Source: Streptomyces tirandamycinicus
Lineage (GTDB): Bacteria; Actinomycetota; Actinomycetes; Streptomycetales; Streptomycetaceae
DNA length: 64,000 bases
Direction of reading: 5' to 3'
Assembly (NCBI RefSeq): GCF_003097515.1
Contig: NZ_CP029188.1
Span: forward strand, 5,157,001-5,221,000
Part shown: positions 36,788 through 45,842 of the stretch, piece after piece
Layout of the letters: every line of letters starts with the position of its first letter
Numbering within the stretch: position 1 is the first letter of the stretch
Notes under the pieces: generated by a model
What the model was told of the DNA's origin: nothing
Seen by the model: only the letters and a program-made list of their open reading frames with translations
Databases searched by the model: none
Program-made: the position numbers and the translations under genes

Positions 36788-37468
36788 ATGGTGCAGAAGG
36801 CCAAGATCCTCCTGGTCGATGACCGGCCGGAGAATCTGCTGGCGCTGGAGGCCATCCTCTCCGCGCTCGATCAGACGCTGGTTCGGGCATCGTCAGGGGA
36901 GGAAGCGCTCAAAGCGCTGCTGACGGACGACTTCGCGGTCATTCTGCTGGACGTCCAGATGCCGGGAATGGACGGATTCGAGACCGCGGCGCACATCAAG
37001 CGCCGGGAACGGACCAGGGACATCCCGATCATCTTCCTGACCGCGATCAACCACGGCCCGCACCACACCTTCCGCGGGTACGCCGCGGGCGCGGTGGACT
37101 ACATCTCCAAACCGTTCGACCCGTGGGTGCTCCGGGCGAAGGTCTCCGTCTTCGTCGAGCTCTACATGAAGAACTGCCAACTGCGCGAGCAGGCGGCCCT
37201 GCTCCGGCTCCAGCTGGAGGGCGGCGGGCACGGCGCGGGCGAGACCAAGGAGCCCGCGGGGCTCCTCGCCGAACTGTCCGCGCGGCTCGCGGCGGTCGAG
37301 GAGCAGGCCGAGGCACTGTCCAAGCAACTCGACGACGAGTCGGCGGACGCGGCGGCCGTCGCCACGGCGGCGCACCTCGAGCGCAAACTCACCGGGCTGC
37401 GCAGGGCGCTGGACGCCCTGGAGCCCGGAGCGGGCGCCGGTTCGCCCACGCTTCCGTCGCAGAGCTGA
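36788..37468 (+). CDS. osaB: OsaB-like response regulator without DNA-binding domain
   Basis: A 226-residue protein. The receiver domain spans about 5-125: acidic pair DD in LLVDDRPENL, phospho-acceptor D55 in ILLDVQMPGMDG, Thr in IFLTA and Lys in ISKPFDP. The rest is a coiled coil (RLAAVEEQAEALSKQLDDE) with an Ala/Leu-rich end. There is no helix-turn-helix, so output is probably protein-protein. The start is ATG 36788 after GAGGAGGG. In S. coelicolor osaB is needed for growth and development at high osmolarity and is paired with OsaA. A hairpin overlaps the stop codon. Confidence 0.88.
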   Translation: MVQKAKILLVDDRPENLLALEAILSALDQTLVRASSGEEALKALLTDDFAVILLDVQMPGMDGFETAAHIKRRERTRDIPIIFLTAINHGPHHTFRGYAAGAVDYISKPFDPWVLRAKVSVFVELYMKNCQLREQAALLRLQLEGGGHGAGETKEPAGLLAELSARLAAVEEQAEALSKQLDDESADAAAVATAAHLERKLTGLRRALDALEPGAGAGSPTLPSQS

Positions 37469-37518
37469 GGGCTGTCCCGTCATCGCCGCGCGCCCGCCGG
37501 GGACCACGGGACAGCCCT
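37468..37518 (+). terminator. Terminator at the end of osaB
   Basis: agggctgtcccgt (37468-37480) pairs perfectly with acgggacagccct (37506-37518); the left arm begins at the last base of the stop codon. Confidence 0.78.
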
Positions 37519-37961
37519 GAGGGCCTGTTGGCAGAGCGCTGGTCACGGAGACTTGTTGAGGCGCAGTGACCGGGCGGGTCACCGGCCCGCGACACCCCGC
37601 ACCGCACGCTGGCGCCGTGCCCCATCGCCCGGGAGCACCGGTGGGAGGACGATCCTCGGCGGTGCGGCCTTCCCCCCGGGCTCCGGGCCCGGGGAGGTTC
37701 CATGCCTTGCCGGAGGCCCGTGGAGGCTCCAGACTCGATCCCCGGGCCCGCGGAGCGCCAGGGCGTGCGACGCCGTGACCCTCCCCGGCAGAGCGTCGCG
37801 GTCACCCGGCCGGCGCCGCGGCCGGGCGAAGCCCGCCGGAAACGGCGCCTGCGCCTGGCCGCTGAGCGAGTGTCAGCTTGCCGACACGGCAGCGGCGACA
37901 CGAACGGGTGAACCGGTGGGCACACGTGTCCCCCGCCCCCCACACCGGTAACCTCACCACC
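37519..37961. other. Intergenic region upstream of ftsK
   Basis: 443 bp with no supported gene. A -10 box TAACCT at 37949-37954 lies 7 nt before the ftsK ATG. Nothing else is recognised. Confidence 0.5.
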
Positions 37962-40736
37962 ATGGCCTCACGTACGTCCGGCAAGGGTTCCCACGGCGCG
38001 GCGGGCACCGCGCAGCCGCGCGCCGGCCGTACGACCGGCGCCGCGAAGAAGGCGGCGCCCGCCAAGAAGGGTGCGGCGGCGAAGCCGGCGCCGAAGCGCG
38101 CCCCGGCGAAGAAGGCGCCCGCCCGCAGGGCGGCGGCGAAGAAGGCCGCACCCAGGCCCGCGCCGAGCCCCACCGGCGGGGTGCTGTGGCTGATCCGCGC
38201 CATGTGGCTCGGCATCGCGCACGCCCTCGGTGCCGTGCTGCGCGGCATAGGACGCGGCGCCAAGGGGCTCGACCCGGTGCACCGCAAGGACGGGCTGGCG
38301 CTCCTGCTGCTCGCCCTCTCGCTGGTCGTCGCCGCGGGCACCTGGTCCCATCTGCGCGGCCCGGTCGGCGACCTCGTGCGGATGCTCGTCACCGGCGCCT
38401 TCGGCCGGCTCGATCTGCTCGTGCCGATCCTGCTCGTCGCGATCGCCGTACGGCTGATCCTCTACCCCGAGCGGCCCGAGGCCAACGGCCGCATCGTCAT
38501 CGGGCTCACGGCCCTGGTCGTCGGCGTGCTCGGCCAGGTCCACATCGCCTGCGGCTCACCGGGGCGCGGCGACGGCGCGGAGGCGATGCAGGCGGCGGGC
38601 GGACTGATCGGCTGGGCCGCCTCCAAGCCGCTGATCTTCATGATGACCGAGGTCCTCGCCGTACCGCTGCTGGTGCTGCTCACCGTCTTCGGCCTGCTCG
38701 TCGTCACCGCCACGCCGGTCAACGCCATCCCGCAGCGGCTGCGCAGGCTCGGGGTCGGCCTCGGGCTGCTGGAGGGCCCGTACCAGCGCGGTGAGGACGA
38801 GGCGGGGGAGCCGGGGGAGCACGACGCGGACTGGCGCGAGGCGCGTCCTCCGCGCCGCCGCACCTCCGCGCCCCGGGGCCCGGAGGCGTACGACGCCGAC
38901 CGGGCGGAGGAGGCGGCGCTGTCCCGGCGCCGGCGCCGCGGGCCCTCCGCGCAGCCCGACGCGGGCCGGCCGATGGACGCCGTCGACGTCGCCGCCGCCG
39001 CGGCTGCCGCGCTCGACGGGGCCGTCCTCAACGGGATGCCGCCGTCACCCGTCGTCGCCGGGCTGACCCGCGACCTCACCGCCGACCGGGAGCAGGCCGC
39101 CGGACCGCTGCCCGGTGCGCGGACCGGGCAGCCCGCGGCCGCGCCGCCCGCGGCGGAGGAGGCGAGGGCCCCGTCGGGCCCGGTGCCCGATCTGACCAAG
39201 CCCGCGCCCGACAAGCCGCAGTCCCTGCCGCCGCGGGCCGAGCAGCTCCAGCTCTCCGGGGACATCACCTACGGGCTGCCGTCCCTCGATCTGCTGGAGC
39301 GCGGCGGACCGGGCAAGAGCCGCAGCGCGGCCAACGACGTGATCGTCGCCGCGCTGACGAACGTCTTCTCGGAGTTCAAGGTCGACGCCGCCGTCACCGG
39401 TTTCACCCGCGGACCGACGGTCACCCGGTACGAGGTCGAGCTCGGCCCCGCCGTGAAGGTCGAGCGCATCACCGCGCTGACCAAGAACATCGCCTACGCC
39501 GTGGCGAGCCCCGATGTGCGGATCATCTCGCCGATCCCCGGCAAGTCCGCCGTCGGCATCGAGATCCCGAACACCGACCGGGAGATGGTCAACCTCGGCG
39601 ACGTGCTGCGGCTGGCGGACGCGGCCGAGGACGACCACCCCATGCTGGTCGCGCTCGGCAAGGACGTCGAGGGCGGCTATGTCATGGCCAACCTGGCGAG
39701 CATGCCGCACATCCTGGTCGCCGGTGCCACCGGCTCCGGCAAGTCCTCCTGCGTGAACTGCCTGATCACCTCCGTGATGATGCGGGCCACCCCCGAGGAC
39801 GTCCGGATGGTCCTCGTCGACCCCAAGCGGGTCGAGCTCACCGCCTACGAGGGCATCCCGCACCTGATCACGCCGATCATCACCAACCCCAAGCGGGCCG
39901 CGGAGGCCCTGCAGTGGGTGGTGCGCGAGATGGACCTGCGCTACGACGACCTCGCCGCGTACGGATTCCGGCACATCGACGACTTCAACCGGGCCGTGCG
40001 CGGCGGCCGTGTGAAGGCGCCCGAGGGCAGCGAGCGGGAGCTCCAGCCCTACCCGTACCTGCTGGTGATCGTCGACGAACTGGCGGACCTGATGATGGTC
40101 GCCCCGCGGGACGTCGAGGACGCCATCGTGCGGATCACCCAGTTGGCCCGTGCCGCCGGTATCCATCTGGTCCTGGCCACACAGCGGCCCTCGGTCGACG
40201 TGGTCACCGGTCTGATCAAGGCGAACGTCCCCTCGCGGCTGGCCTTCGCCACGTCCTCCCTGGCCGACAGCCGGGTCATCCTGGACCAGCCGGGCGCGGA
40301 GAAGCTGATCGGCAAGGGCGACGGCCTGTTCCTGCCGATGGGAGCCGGGAAGCCCACCCGTATGCAGGGCGCCTTCGTGACCGAGGAGGAGGTCGCGGCC
40401 GTCGTACGCCACTGCAAGGAGCAGATGGCCCCCGTGTTCCGGGACGACGTGGTGGTCGGGACGAAGCAGAAGAAGGAGATCGACGAGGACATCGGCGACG
40501 ACCTCGACCTGCTCTGCCAGGCCGCCGAGCTGGTGGTCTCCACACAGTTCGGCTCGACGTCCATGCTGCAGCGCAAGCTCCGGGTCGGTTTCGCCAAGGC
40601 GGGCCGCCTCATGGACCTCATGGAGTCCAGGAACATCGTGGGCCCCAGTGAGGGCTCCAAGGCGCGCGACGTCCTGGTGAAACCCGATGAGCTGGATGGA
40701 GTGCTCGCGGTGATCCGTGGGGAGTCTGATTCGTAA
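37962..40736 (+). CDS. ftsK: DNA translocase FtsK
   Basis: A 924-residue septal DNA pump. Residues about 5-70 are a very basic Lys/Ala/Pro/Arg tail with PAKK/AAKK repeats. About 85-270 hold four to five membrane helices (LALLLLALSLVVAAG; LLVPILLVAIAVRLIL; LLVLLTVFGLLVV). A Pro/Arg-rich linker runs to about 440. The RecA-like motor has Walker A GATGSGKSS (Lys 594), Walker B YLLVIVDELADLMM, and LATQRPSVDVVTG. The C-terminal gamma domain (STSMLQRKLRVGFAKAGRLM) recognises KOPS-like DNA. ATG 37962 lacks a ribosome-binding site but has TAACCT 7 nt upstream, so it is likely leaderless. In Streptomyces FtsK clears chromosomes from closing sporulation septa. Confidence 0.96.
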   Translation: MASRTSGKGSHGAAGTAQPRAGRTTGAAKKAAPAKKGAAAKPAPKRAPAKKAPARRAAAKKAAPRPAPSPTGGVLWLIRAMWLGIAHALGAVLRGIGRGAKGLDPVHRKDGLALLLLALSLVVAAGTWSHLRGPVGDLVRMLVTGAFGRLDLLVPILLVAIAVRLILYPERPEANGRIVIGLTALVVGVLGQVHIACGSPGRGDGAEAMQAAGGLIGWAASKPLIFMMTEVLAVPLLVLLTVFGLLVVTATPVNAIPQRLRRLGVGLGLLEGPYQRGEDEAGEPGEHDADWREARPPRRRTSAPRGPEAYDADRAEEAALSRRRRRGPSAQPDAGRPMDAVDVAAAAAAALDGAVLNGMPPSPVVAGLTRDLTADREQAAGPLPGARTGQPAAAPPAAEEARAPSGPVPDLTKPAPDKPQSLPPRAEQLQLSGDITYGLPSLDLLERGGPGKSRSAANDVIVAALTNVFSEFKVDAAVTGFTRGPTVTRYEVELGPAVKVERITALTKNIAYAVASPDVRIISPIPGKSAVGIEIPNTDREMVNLGDVLRLADAAEDDHPMLVALGKDVEGGYVMANLASMPHILVAGATGSGKSSCVNCLITSVMMRATPEDVRMVLVDPKRVELTAYEGIPHLITPIITNPKRAAEALQWVVREMDLRYDDLAAYGFRHIDDFNRAVRGGRVKAPEGSERELQPYPYLLVIVDELADLMMVAPRDVEDAIVRITQLARAAGIHLVLATQRPSVDVVTGLIKANVPSRLAFATSSLADSRVILDQPGAEKLIGKGDGLFLPMGAGKPTRMQGAFVTEEEVAAVVRHCKEQMAPVFRDDVVVGTKQKKEIDEDIGDDLDLLCQAAELVVSTQFGSTSMLQRKLRVGFAKAGRLMDLMESRNIVGPSEGSKARDVLVKPDELDGVLAVIRGESDS

Positions 40737-40770
40737 GGAAGGGCGAGGCAACCGTTTGCCTTGGTCGCAC

Positions 40771-40820
40771 GTCAAGTTGGATGGAGGGCGGGACGTTCCC
40801 CGTGCTCCATCCGACGTGAC
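40771..40820 (+). terminator. Terminator after ftsK
   Basis: A 16-position stem (40771-40786 with 40805-40820) with one A-G mismatch and one G-T pair, with an 18-nt loop that can pair internally. No T-run. Confidence 0.7.
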
Positions 40821-40860
40821 GTACGGCCATTCCGATGGCGTACAAACTGCATCCGCCCGG

Positions 40861-40891
40861 TTGCCCCACCCTTTCGTACCACCCATAGACT
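40861..40891 (+). promoter_or_regulatory. Promoter of the RodZ-like gene
   Basis: TTGCCC (40861-40866), 19-nt spacer, TAGACT (40886-40891). The gene start is 41 nt after the -10. Confidence 0.5.
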
Positions 40892-40931
40892 GAACCTCCA
40901 GCAGGTGGCTACACGCTCGAAAGGCGCCCCC

Positions 40932-41753
40932 GTGTCCATCGGCAACTCCCCCGAAGACGACCGTCCTTCTCTCGAAGACGACGGGCCTTCGATCGGCCGC
41001 TCGCTACGCCAGGCGCGCACCGACGCAGGTCTGACCGTCGACGAGGTCAGTACCTCCACCCGTGTGCGCGTCCCCATCGTGCAGGCGATCGAACAGGACG
41101 ACTTCTCGCGCTGTGGCGGCGACGTCTACGCGCGCGGGCACGTCAGGACACTCGCGCGCGCCGTGGGGCTGGATCCGGACCCCCTCGTCGCGCGGTACGA
41201 CGCCGAGCACGGCGGACGTCCGTCGCCGACGCCGGCGGCCCCGCTCTTCGAGGCGGAGCGCATCCGCCCCGAGCGCAGGCGCCCCAACTGGACCGCCGCG
41301 ATGGTCGCGGCGATCGTCGCCGTCATCGGCTTCGTCGGCTTCACCCTCTTCAGCGGCCCCGACGGTGCCGACGGCACCAAGCAGGTCGCCGAGGGCTCCG
41401 CGCCCGAGAAGGCCAGCCCCGAGCCGCCCCCGGTCAAGCCGGTGGCGCCCAAGCCCGAGGCCTCCGAGAGCGCCATCGCCGCCGTCCCGCAGGACAAGGT
41501 GACGGTCAAGCTGACCGCGGTCGACGACAAGAGCTGGATCTCCGCCAAGTCCGCCAACGGCAAGCTGCTCTTCGACGGACTGCTCCTCGCGGGCGAGTCC
41601 AAGACGTTCCAGGACGACGAGCGGCTGGATCTCATCCTCGGGAACGCCGGCGCGATCGAGCTCTTCGTGAACGGCAAGAAGGTCGAGGACGAGTTCGAGA
41701 GCGGTCAGGTGGAACGGCTCTCCTACGCCAAGGGCGACCCCGAGGCCGGCTGA
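40932..41753 (+). CDS. RodZ-like membrane protein (XRE-type HTH + DUF4115)
   Basis: A 273-residue protein. The N-terminal XRE/Cro helix-turn-helix (about 20-85: IGRSLRQARTDAGLTVDEVS ... VYARGHVRTLARAVGLDP) is of the RodZ type. One transmembrane helix lies at about 117-137 (MVAAIVAVIGFVGFTLF). A Pro/Lys/Glu linker precedes a C-terminal DUF4115 beta domain (VTVKLTAVDDKSWISAKS). RodZ links the cell-shape machinery to the membrane. It starts at GTG 40932 after GAAAGG. It stands between ftsK and rimO, a common actinobacterial order. Confidence 0.88.
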   Translation: MSIGNSPEDDRPSLEDDGPSIGRSLRQARTDAGLTVDEVSTSTRVRVPIVQAIEQDDFSRCGGDVYARGHVRTLARAVGLDPDPLVARYDAEHGGRPSPTPAAPLFEAERIRPERRRPNWTAAMVAAIVAVIGFVGFTLFSGPDGADGTKQVAEGSAPEKASPEPPPVKPVAPKPEASESAIAAVPQDKVTVKLTAVDDKSWISAKSANGKLLFDGLLLAGESKTFQDDERLDLILGNAGAIELFVNGKKVEDEFESGQVERLSYAKGDPEAG

Positions 41754-41885
41754 CCCGGACGGGCGGTACCGGCCGGGACCTGCTGTGAACCGGCCGGGAC
41801 CTGCCGGAACCCGGCGGAAGCCGGTCATCCGCCGCCCGTAGCGGGGGCGGCAACCCTCGCGGATCGGGCGTGGGCCGGGACGAAG

Positions 41886-41891
41886 TAGTCT
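41886..41891 (+). promoter_or_regulatory. -10 box of a probable leaderless rimO transcript
   Basis: TAGTCT followed by exactly 7 nt and then the rimO ATG. No ribosome-binding site is present. Confidence 0.5.
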
Positions 41892-41898
41892 TGAGCCC

Positions 41899-43380
41899 AT
41901 GCCCGAACGCCGTACCGTCGCCCTTGTCACTCTTGGCTGCGCCCGTAACGAGGTGGACTCGGAGGAGCTCGCAGGCCGCCTGGCAGCGGACGGCTGGGAG
42001 CTCGTCGAGGAAGCCGCCGACGCGGACGTCGCGGTCGTGAACACCTGCGGTTTCGTCGAGGCCGCCAAGAAGGACTCCGTCGACGCCCTGCTCGAGGCCA
42101 ACGATCTCAAGGACCACGGGAAGACCCAGGCCGTCGTCGCGGTCGGCTGCATGGCCGAGCGGTACGGCAAGGAGCTCGCCGAGGCCCTGCCCGAGGCCGA
42201 CGGCGTGCTGGGCTTCGACGACTACGCCGACATCTCGGACCGCCTCCGGACCATCCTGAGCGGGGGCGTCCACGCCTCCCACACGCCCCGCGACCGCCGC
42301 AAGCTGCTGCCGATCAGCCCGGCGGACCGGCAGGGCGTGGACGTGGCCCTCCCCGGGCACGCCCAGGCCCCCGCCCCGCAGGACGTGCCCGCGGACCTCC
42401 CCGAGGGCCTGGCGCCCGCCTCCGGGCCGCGCGCGCCCCTCCGCCGACGGCTGCACACCAGCCCGGTGGCCTCGGTGAAGCTGGCCTCCGGCTGCGACCG
42501 GCGCTGCTCCTTCTGCGCCATCCCGTCCTTCCGCGGCTCCTTCGTCTCCCGGCGGCCGAGCGACGTCCTGGGAGAGACCCGCTGGCTCGCCGAGCAGGGC
42601 GTGAAGGAGATCATGCTGGTCTCCGAGAACAACACCTCGTACGGCAAGGACCTCGGCGACATCCGGCTGCTGGAGACGCTGCTGCCCGAGCTCGCCTCAG
42701 TCGACGGCATCGAGCGGGTGCGGGTCAGCTATCTGCAGCCCGCCGAGATGCGCCCCGGGCTGATCGACGCCCTCACCTCCACCGAGAAGGTCGCGCCCTA
42801 CTTCGACCTCTCGTTCCAGCACAGCGCCCCCGGCGTGCTGCGCGCCATGCGGCGCTTCGGCGACACCGAGCGGTTCCTGGAGCTGCTGGAGACCATCCGC
42901 GGCAAGGCTCCGCAGGCCGGTGTGCGCTCCAACTTCATCGTCGGGTTCCCCGGCGAGGAGGAGGCGGACTTCGCCGAGCTCGAGCGGTTCCTCACCGAGG
43001 CGCGGCTGGACGCCATCGGGGTGTTCGGCTACTCCGACGAGGAGGGCACCGAGGCCGCCGGCTACGAGCGCAAGCTCGACCAGCACGTGGTCGACGCGCG
43101 CCTGGCGCACCTCTCCCGGCTCGCCGAGGAGCTGACCGCCCAGCGGGCCGAGGAGCGCCTCGGGGAGACCCTGCACGTCCTCGTCGAGTCCGTCGACGGC
43201 GAGGACGGTGCCGTGGGCCGTGCCGCGCACCAGGCTCCCGAGACCGACGGACAGGTGGTCTTCACGAGTGCCGTCGGCCTGGCACCCGGACGTATGGTCG
43301 AAGCGAAGGTCGTCGGTACGGAGGGCGTCGATCTCATGGCCGACGTGGTTTCGGACTGTCGTGAGGAGGCGGGCAGATGA
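41899..43380 (+). CDS. rimO: Ribosomal protein S12 methylthiotransferase RimO
   Basis: A 493-residue radical-SAM enzyme that adds a methylthio group to an Asp of ribosomal protein S12. It has the N-terminal UPF0004 domain with three cluster Cys (TLGCARNEVDSE; VVNTCGF; VAVGCMAERYGKEL), the radical-SAM motif C199-x3-C203-x2-C206 (GCDRRCSFCAIP) and a C-terminal TRAM domain. An insertion of about 40 residues rich in Pro/Ala (about 145-180) separates the two cluster domains. Its stop overlaps the pgsA start (ATGA), so translation is coupled. Confidence 0.96.
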   Translation: MPERRTVALVTLGCARNEVDSEELAGRLAADGWELVEEAADADVAVVNTCGFVEAAKKDSVDALLEANDLKDHGKTQAVVAVGCMAERYGKELAEALPEADGVLGFDDYADISDRLRTILSGGVHASHTPRDRRKLLPISPADRQGVDVALPGHAQAPAPQDVPADLPEGLAPASGPRAPLRRRLHTSPVASVKLASGCDRRCSFCAIPSFRGSFVSRRPSDVLGETRWLAEQGVKEIMLVSENNTSYGKDLGDIRLLETLLPELASVDGIERVRVSYLQPAEMRPGLIDALTSTEKVAPYFDLSFQHSAPGVLRAMRRFGDTERFLELLETIRGKAPQAGVRSNFIVGFPGEEEADFAELERFLTEARLDAIGVFGYSDEEGTEAAGYERKLDQHVVDARLAHLSRLAEELTAQRAEERLGETLHVLVESVDGEDGAVGRAAHQAPETDGQVVFTSAVGLAPGRMVEAKVVGTEGVDLMADVVSDCREEAGR

Positions 43381-44054
43381 CCGGAGCGCCGGCATCCGCT
43401 GCGGGCGGGACCGGAAGGCCGGCGCCCGGTGGGAAGCTGGGCGCTGCGGCCGTCAACCAGGCCAGCCTGTGGAACATCGCCAACATCCTCACCATGGTGC
43501 GGCTGCTGCTCGTGCCCGGCTTCGTGGTGCTGCTGCTCATGGACGGCGGGCACGACCCGGTCTGGCGGGCCTGGGCCTGGGCGGCCTTCGCCGTCGCCAT
43601 GATCACGGACATCTTCGACGGGCATCTGGCGCGTACGTACAACCTGGTCACGGACTTCGGGAAGATCGCGGACCCGATCGCCGACAAGGCGATCATGGCC
43701 GCGGGGCTGATCTGCCTGTCGGGGCTCGGGGACCTGCCCTGGTGGGTGACCGGGGTGATCCTCTTCCGCGAGCTGGGAATCACCCTGATGCGCTTCTGGG
43801 TGATCCGCCACGGAGTGATCCCCGCCAGCCGCGGCGGCAAGCTGAAGACCCTCGCGCAGGGCACGGCGGTCGGCATGTACGTGCTGGTGCTGACCGGGCC
43901 GCTGGCCACGCTGCGCTGGTGGGTGATGGCCGTGGCGGTCGTCCTGACCGTGGCCACCGGCCTGGACTATGTGCGCCAGGCGGTGGTCCTGCGGCGCAGG
44001 GGGCTCGCGGCCGAACGGTCCGCCGCGCGGGACCGCGCGGAGTCCCCGCGGTGA
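43377..44054 (+). CDS. pgsA: CDP-diacylglycerol-glycerol-3-phosphate 3-phosphatidyltransferase
   Basis: A 225-residue membrane enzyme of phosphatidylglycerol/cardiolipin synthesis. The CDP-alcohol phosphotransferase signature is complete: DIFDGHLARTYNLVTDFGK followed by IADPIADK, giving DxxDGxxARx8GxxxDxxxD (about 77-104). Several hydrophobic helices surround it (LLLVPGFVVLLLM; WWVTGVILFRELGITL; MYVLVLTGPLATL). It overlaps rimO by 4 bp and pncC by 4 bp. A paralogue specificity (PgsA versus PgsA2/3) cannot be set by eye. Confidence 0.94.
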   Translation: MTGAPASAAGGTGRPAPGGKLGAAAVNQASLWNIANILTMVRLLLVPGFVVLLLMDGGHDPVWRAWAWAAFAVAMITDIFDGHLARTYNLVTDFGKIADPIADKAIMAAGLICLSGLGDLPWWVTGVILFRELGITLMRFWVIRHGVIPASRGGKLKTLAQGTAVGMYVLVLTGPLATLRWWVMAVAVVLTVATGLDYVRQAVVLRRRGLAAERSAARDRAESPR

Positions 44055-44560
44055 GCGGCGCGGCCGGGGTTCTCTCGCTGCTGGCGGAGCGCGGCGAGAG
44101 CCTGGCCGTGGCGGAGTCCCTGACGGGCGGTCTCGTGGCCGCGGAGCTGACCTCCGTTCCGGGGGCCTCCAGGAGCTTCCGCGGCTCCGTGACGGCGTAC
44201 GCGACCGCCCTGAAGCGGGACCTTCTGAGCGTCGACGGGGCCCTCCTGGCCGCGCACGGCGCGGTGCACCCGGAGGTCGCCGCCCAGATGGCGGCGGGTG
44301 TGCGGGCCCTGATGGAGGCCGGCTGGGGCATCGCGACCACCGGCGTCGCCGGGCCCGATCCCCAGGACGGACAGCCGGTGGGCACGGTCTTCGTCGCGGT
44401 CGCGGGGCCCGGCGGCAGCCGGAAAGTGGCCCGGCTGAGGTTGAACGGCGACCGTTCGGTAATCCGTAGAGAGAGTGTCCGGGGGGTGCTGGAACTGCTC
44501 GCCGGCGAACTCTCGGGCAATGGGCGGGCACAGGATACGGAACAGAACGGGGGGAATTGA
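44051..44560 (+). CDS. pncC: Nicotinamide-nucleotide amidohydrolase (CinA C-terminal domain type)
   Basis: A 169-residue single-domain CinA-C/PncC protein. Family motifs are AVAESLTGGLVAAELTSVPG (catalytic Ser/Lys region, about 19-38), YATALKRDLL, SVDGALLAAHGAVHPEVA and the GxAGP loop TTGVAGPDPQDGQPVGTV. It deamidates nicotinamide mononucleotide to the acid form in NAD recycling. The N-terminal MoCF domain of full CinA is absent. GTG 44051 overlaps the pgsA stop (GTGA). clgR follows. Confidence 0.93.
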   Translation: MSGAAGVLSLLAERGESLAVAESLTGGLVAAELTSVPGASRSFRGSVTAYATALKRDLLSVDGALLAAHGAVHPEVAAQMAAGVRALMEAGWGIATTGVAGPDPQDGQPVGTVFVAVAGPGGSRKVARLRLNGDRSVIRRESVRGVLELLAGELSGNGRAQDTEQNGGN

Positions 44561-44669
44561 TGTTTGCAGCCCTGAGTGAACACGACATCGCTCCCCGCAC
44601 GGCCGCAGCGCGAGGCGGTACGGTGGGGCGTGAAGGATGCGGCTACGCGGTCCGAGGAGGGAGCCACCG

Positions 44670-45050
44670 ATGATTCTGCTCCGTCGCCTGCTGGGTGACG
44701 TGCTGCGTCGGCAGCGCCAGCGCCAGGGCCGTACTCTGCGCGAAGTCTCCTCGTCCGCCCGAGTCTCTCTCGGCTATCTCTCCGAGGTGGAGCGGGGGCA
44801 GAAGGAGGCCTCCTCCGAGCTGCTCTCCGCGATCTGCGACGCGCTTGACGTACGGATGTCCGAGCTCATGCGGGAAGTGAGCGACGAGCTGTCGCTCGCC
44901 GAGCTGGCCGAGTCGGCGGCGGCGAGCGAGCCGGTGTCCGCGCCGGTGCGTCCGCTCAATTCCGTGTCCGTGACATCGGTCGCGGGCGTGCCGACGGAAC
45001 GGGTGACGATCAAGGCACCGGCGGAAGCGGTGGACGTCGTCGCCGCCTGA
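44670..45050 (+). CDS. clgR: ClgR-type XRE transcriptional activator
   Basis: A 126-residue regulator. An XRE/Cro helix-turn-helix at about 8-68 (LGDVLRRQRQRQGRTLREVS ... VSLGYLSEVERGQKEASSEL) matches ClgR, which activates clpP, clpC and lon genes in actinobacteria. The C-terminus ends in VVAA; in S. lividans the two last Ala of ClgR are the ClpP degradation signal. ATG 44670 follows GAGGAGGGAG. The pgsA-cinA-clgR order is conserved across actinobacteria, including Corynebacterium and Mycobacterium. A 14-bp terminator follows. Confidence 0.9.
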   Translation: MILLRRLLGDVLRRQRQRQGRTLREVSSSARVSLGYLSEVERGQKEASSELLSAICDALDVRMSELMREVSDELSLAELAESAAASEPVSAPVRPLNSVSVTSVAGVPTERVTIKAPAEAVDVVAA

Positions 45051-45062
45051 TCTCCAGGTGTG

Positions 45063-45094
45063 AGCCCCGGTCGGGTGGGTACCCGACCGGGGCT
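45063..45094 (+). terminator. Terminator after clgR
   Basis: A perfect 14-bp stem (agccccggtcgggt / acccgaccggggct) with GGGT loop, followed by tctct. Confidence 0.85.
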
Positions 45095-45168
45095 TCTCTC
45101 ATCCCCGAATAACCGTTTTATGCCATTTGTGTCATGGTGGAGAACGGTGCCGTCGAACGGAGGTCACT

Positions 45169-45639
45169 ATGTCTGCGGTGAAGAGCACGCTGCCCGAGGA
45201 CGCGCGCAAGGTCACCGGTGAGGCCCTTCAGGGCGCACTGGTCGATCTGATCGATCTGGCGCTCGTGGCCAAGCAGGTCCACTGGAACGTGGTCGGGCCC
45301 CGCTTCCGCTCGGTTCACCTGCAGCTGGACGAGGTCGTGACCACGGCGCGGAAGCACTCCGACGTCGTCGCCGAGCGGGCCTCCGCCATCGGCGTCGCGC
45401 CCGACGGCCGTGCCTCGACCGTCGCCTCCGCGAGCGCCATCGGGAAGGTCCCGGACGGCTGGATCCAGGACTCGGACGTGGTCAGCACCATGGTGAAGTC
45501 GCTGTCCGCGGTGATCGAGCGGATGCGTGAGCGCATCGGGGTCACGGACGAGCCGGATCCGGTGAGCCAGGACATCCTCATCGCGCTCACGGCCGACCTC
45601 GAGAAGCACGCGTGGATGTTCCAGGCCGAGAGCGTCTAG
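45169..45639 (+). CDS. dps: Dps-family mini-ferritin
   Basis: A 156-residue four-helix ferritin-like protein. The intersubunit ferroxidase residues are visible in LALVAKQVHWNVVGPRF (His) and SVHLQLDEVVTTARKHSDVVAER (HxxxxDE..). The C-terminal helix ends DLEKHAWMFQAESV. Dps dodecamers store iron, consume peroxide and compact DNA. The core is short-tailed, unlike Dps proteins with long N- or C-terminal extensions. ATG 45169 follows ACGGAGGTCACT. The position just after clgR matches the third S. coelicolor Dps (DpsC), but that symbol is not certain. Confidence 0.93.
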   Translation: MSAVKSTLPEDARKVTGEALQGALVDLIDLALVAKQVHWNVVGPRFRSVHLQLDEVVTTARKHSDVVAERASAIGVAPDGRASTVASASAIGKVPDGWIQDSDVVSTMVKSLSAVIERMRERIGVTDEPDPVSQDILIALTADLEKHAWMFQAESV

Positions 45640-45842
45640 CCGTGGCCATATCCGGAGCCTCCTCCGGGGCCGCTGCGGCGGCAGGGCGGCACGGCACGCC
45701 GGGGCCGGTGCGCGGGCGCACGGTCCGGGGCACGGACCCCTGGGGCGCTTGGCGCATATGCTGCGGGCGCGCCGGGTGTGCAACCGGTGCGCCCTCCCGC
45801 CGTGTGATCGGTCCGGTCTAGCGTCGACCGGAGGAGGCGGCC

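Noticed and set aside
37519..37961. ORFs between osaB and ftsK
   Set aside because: Both strands give only Arg/Pro/Gly-rich frames with no domain. The ftsK start is fixed by the leaderless -10 spacing.
44561..44669. ClgR self-binding site upstream of clgR
   Set aside because: No match to a GTTCGC/GCGAAC-type operator could be placed without two or more mismatches.
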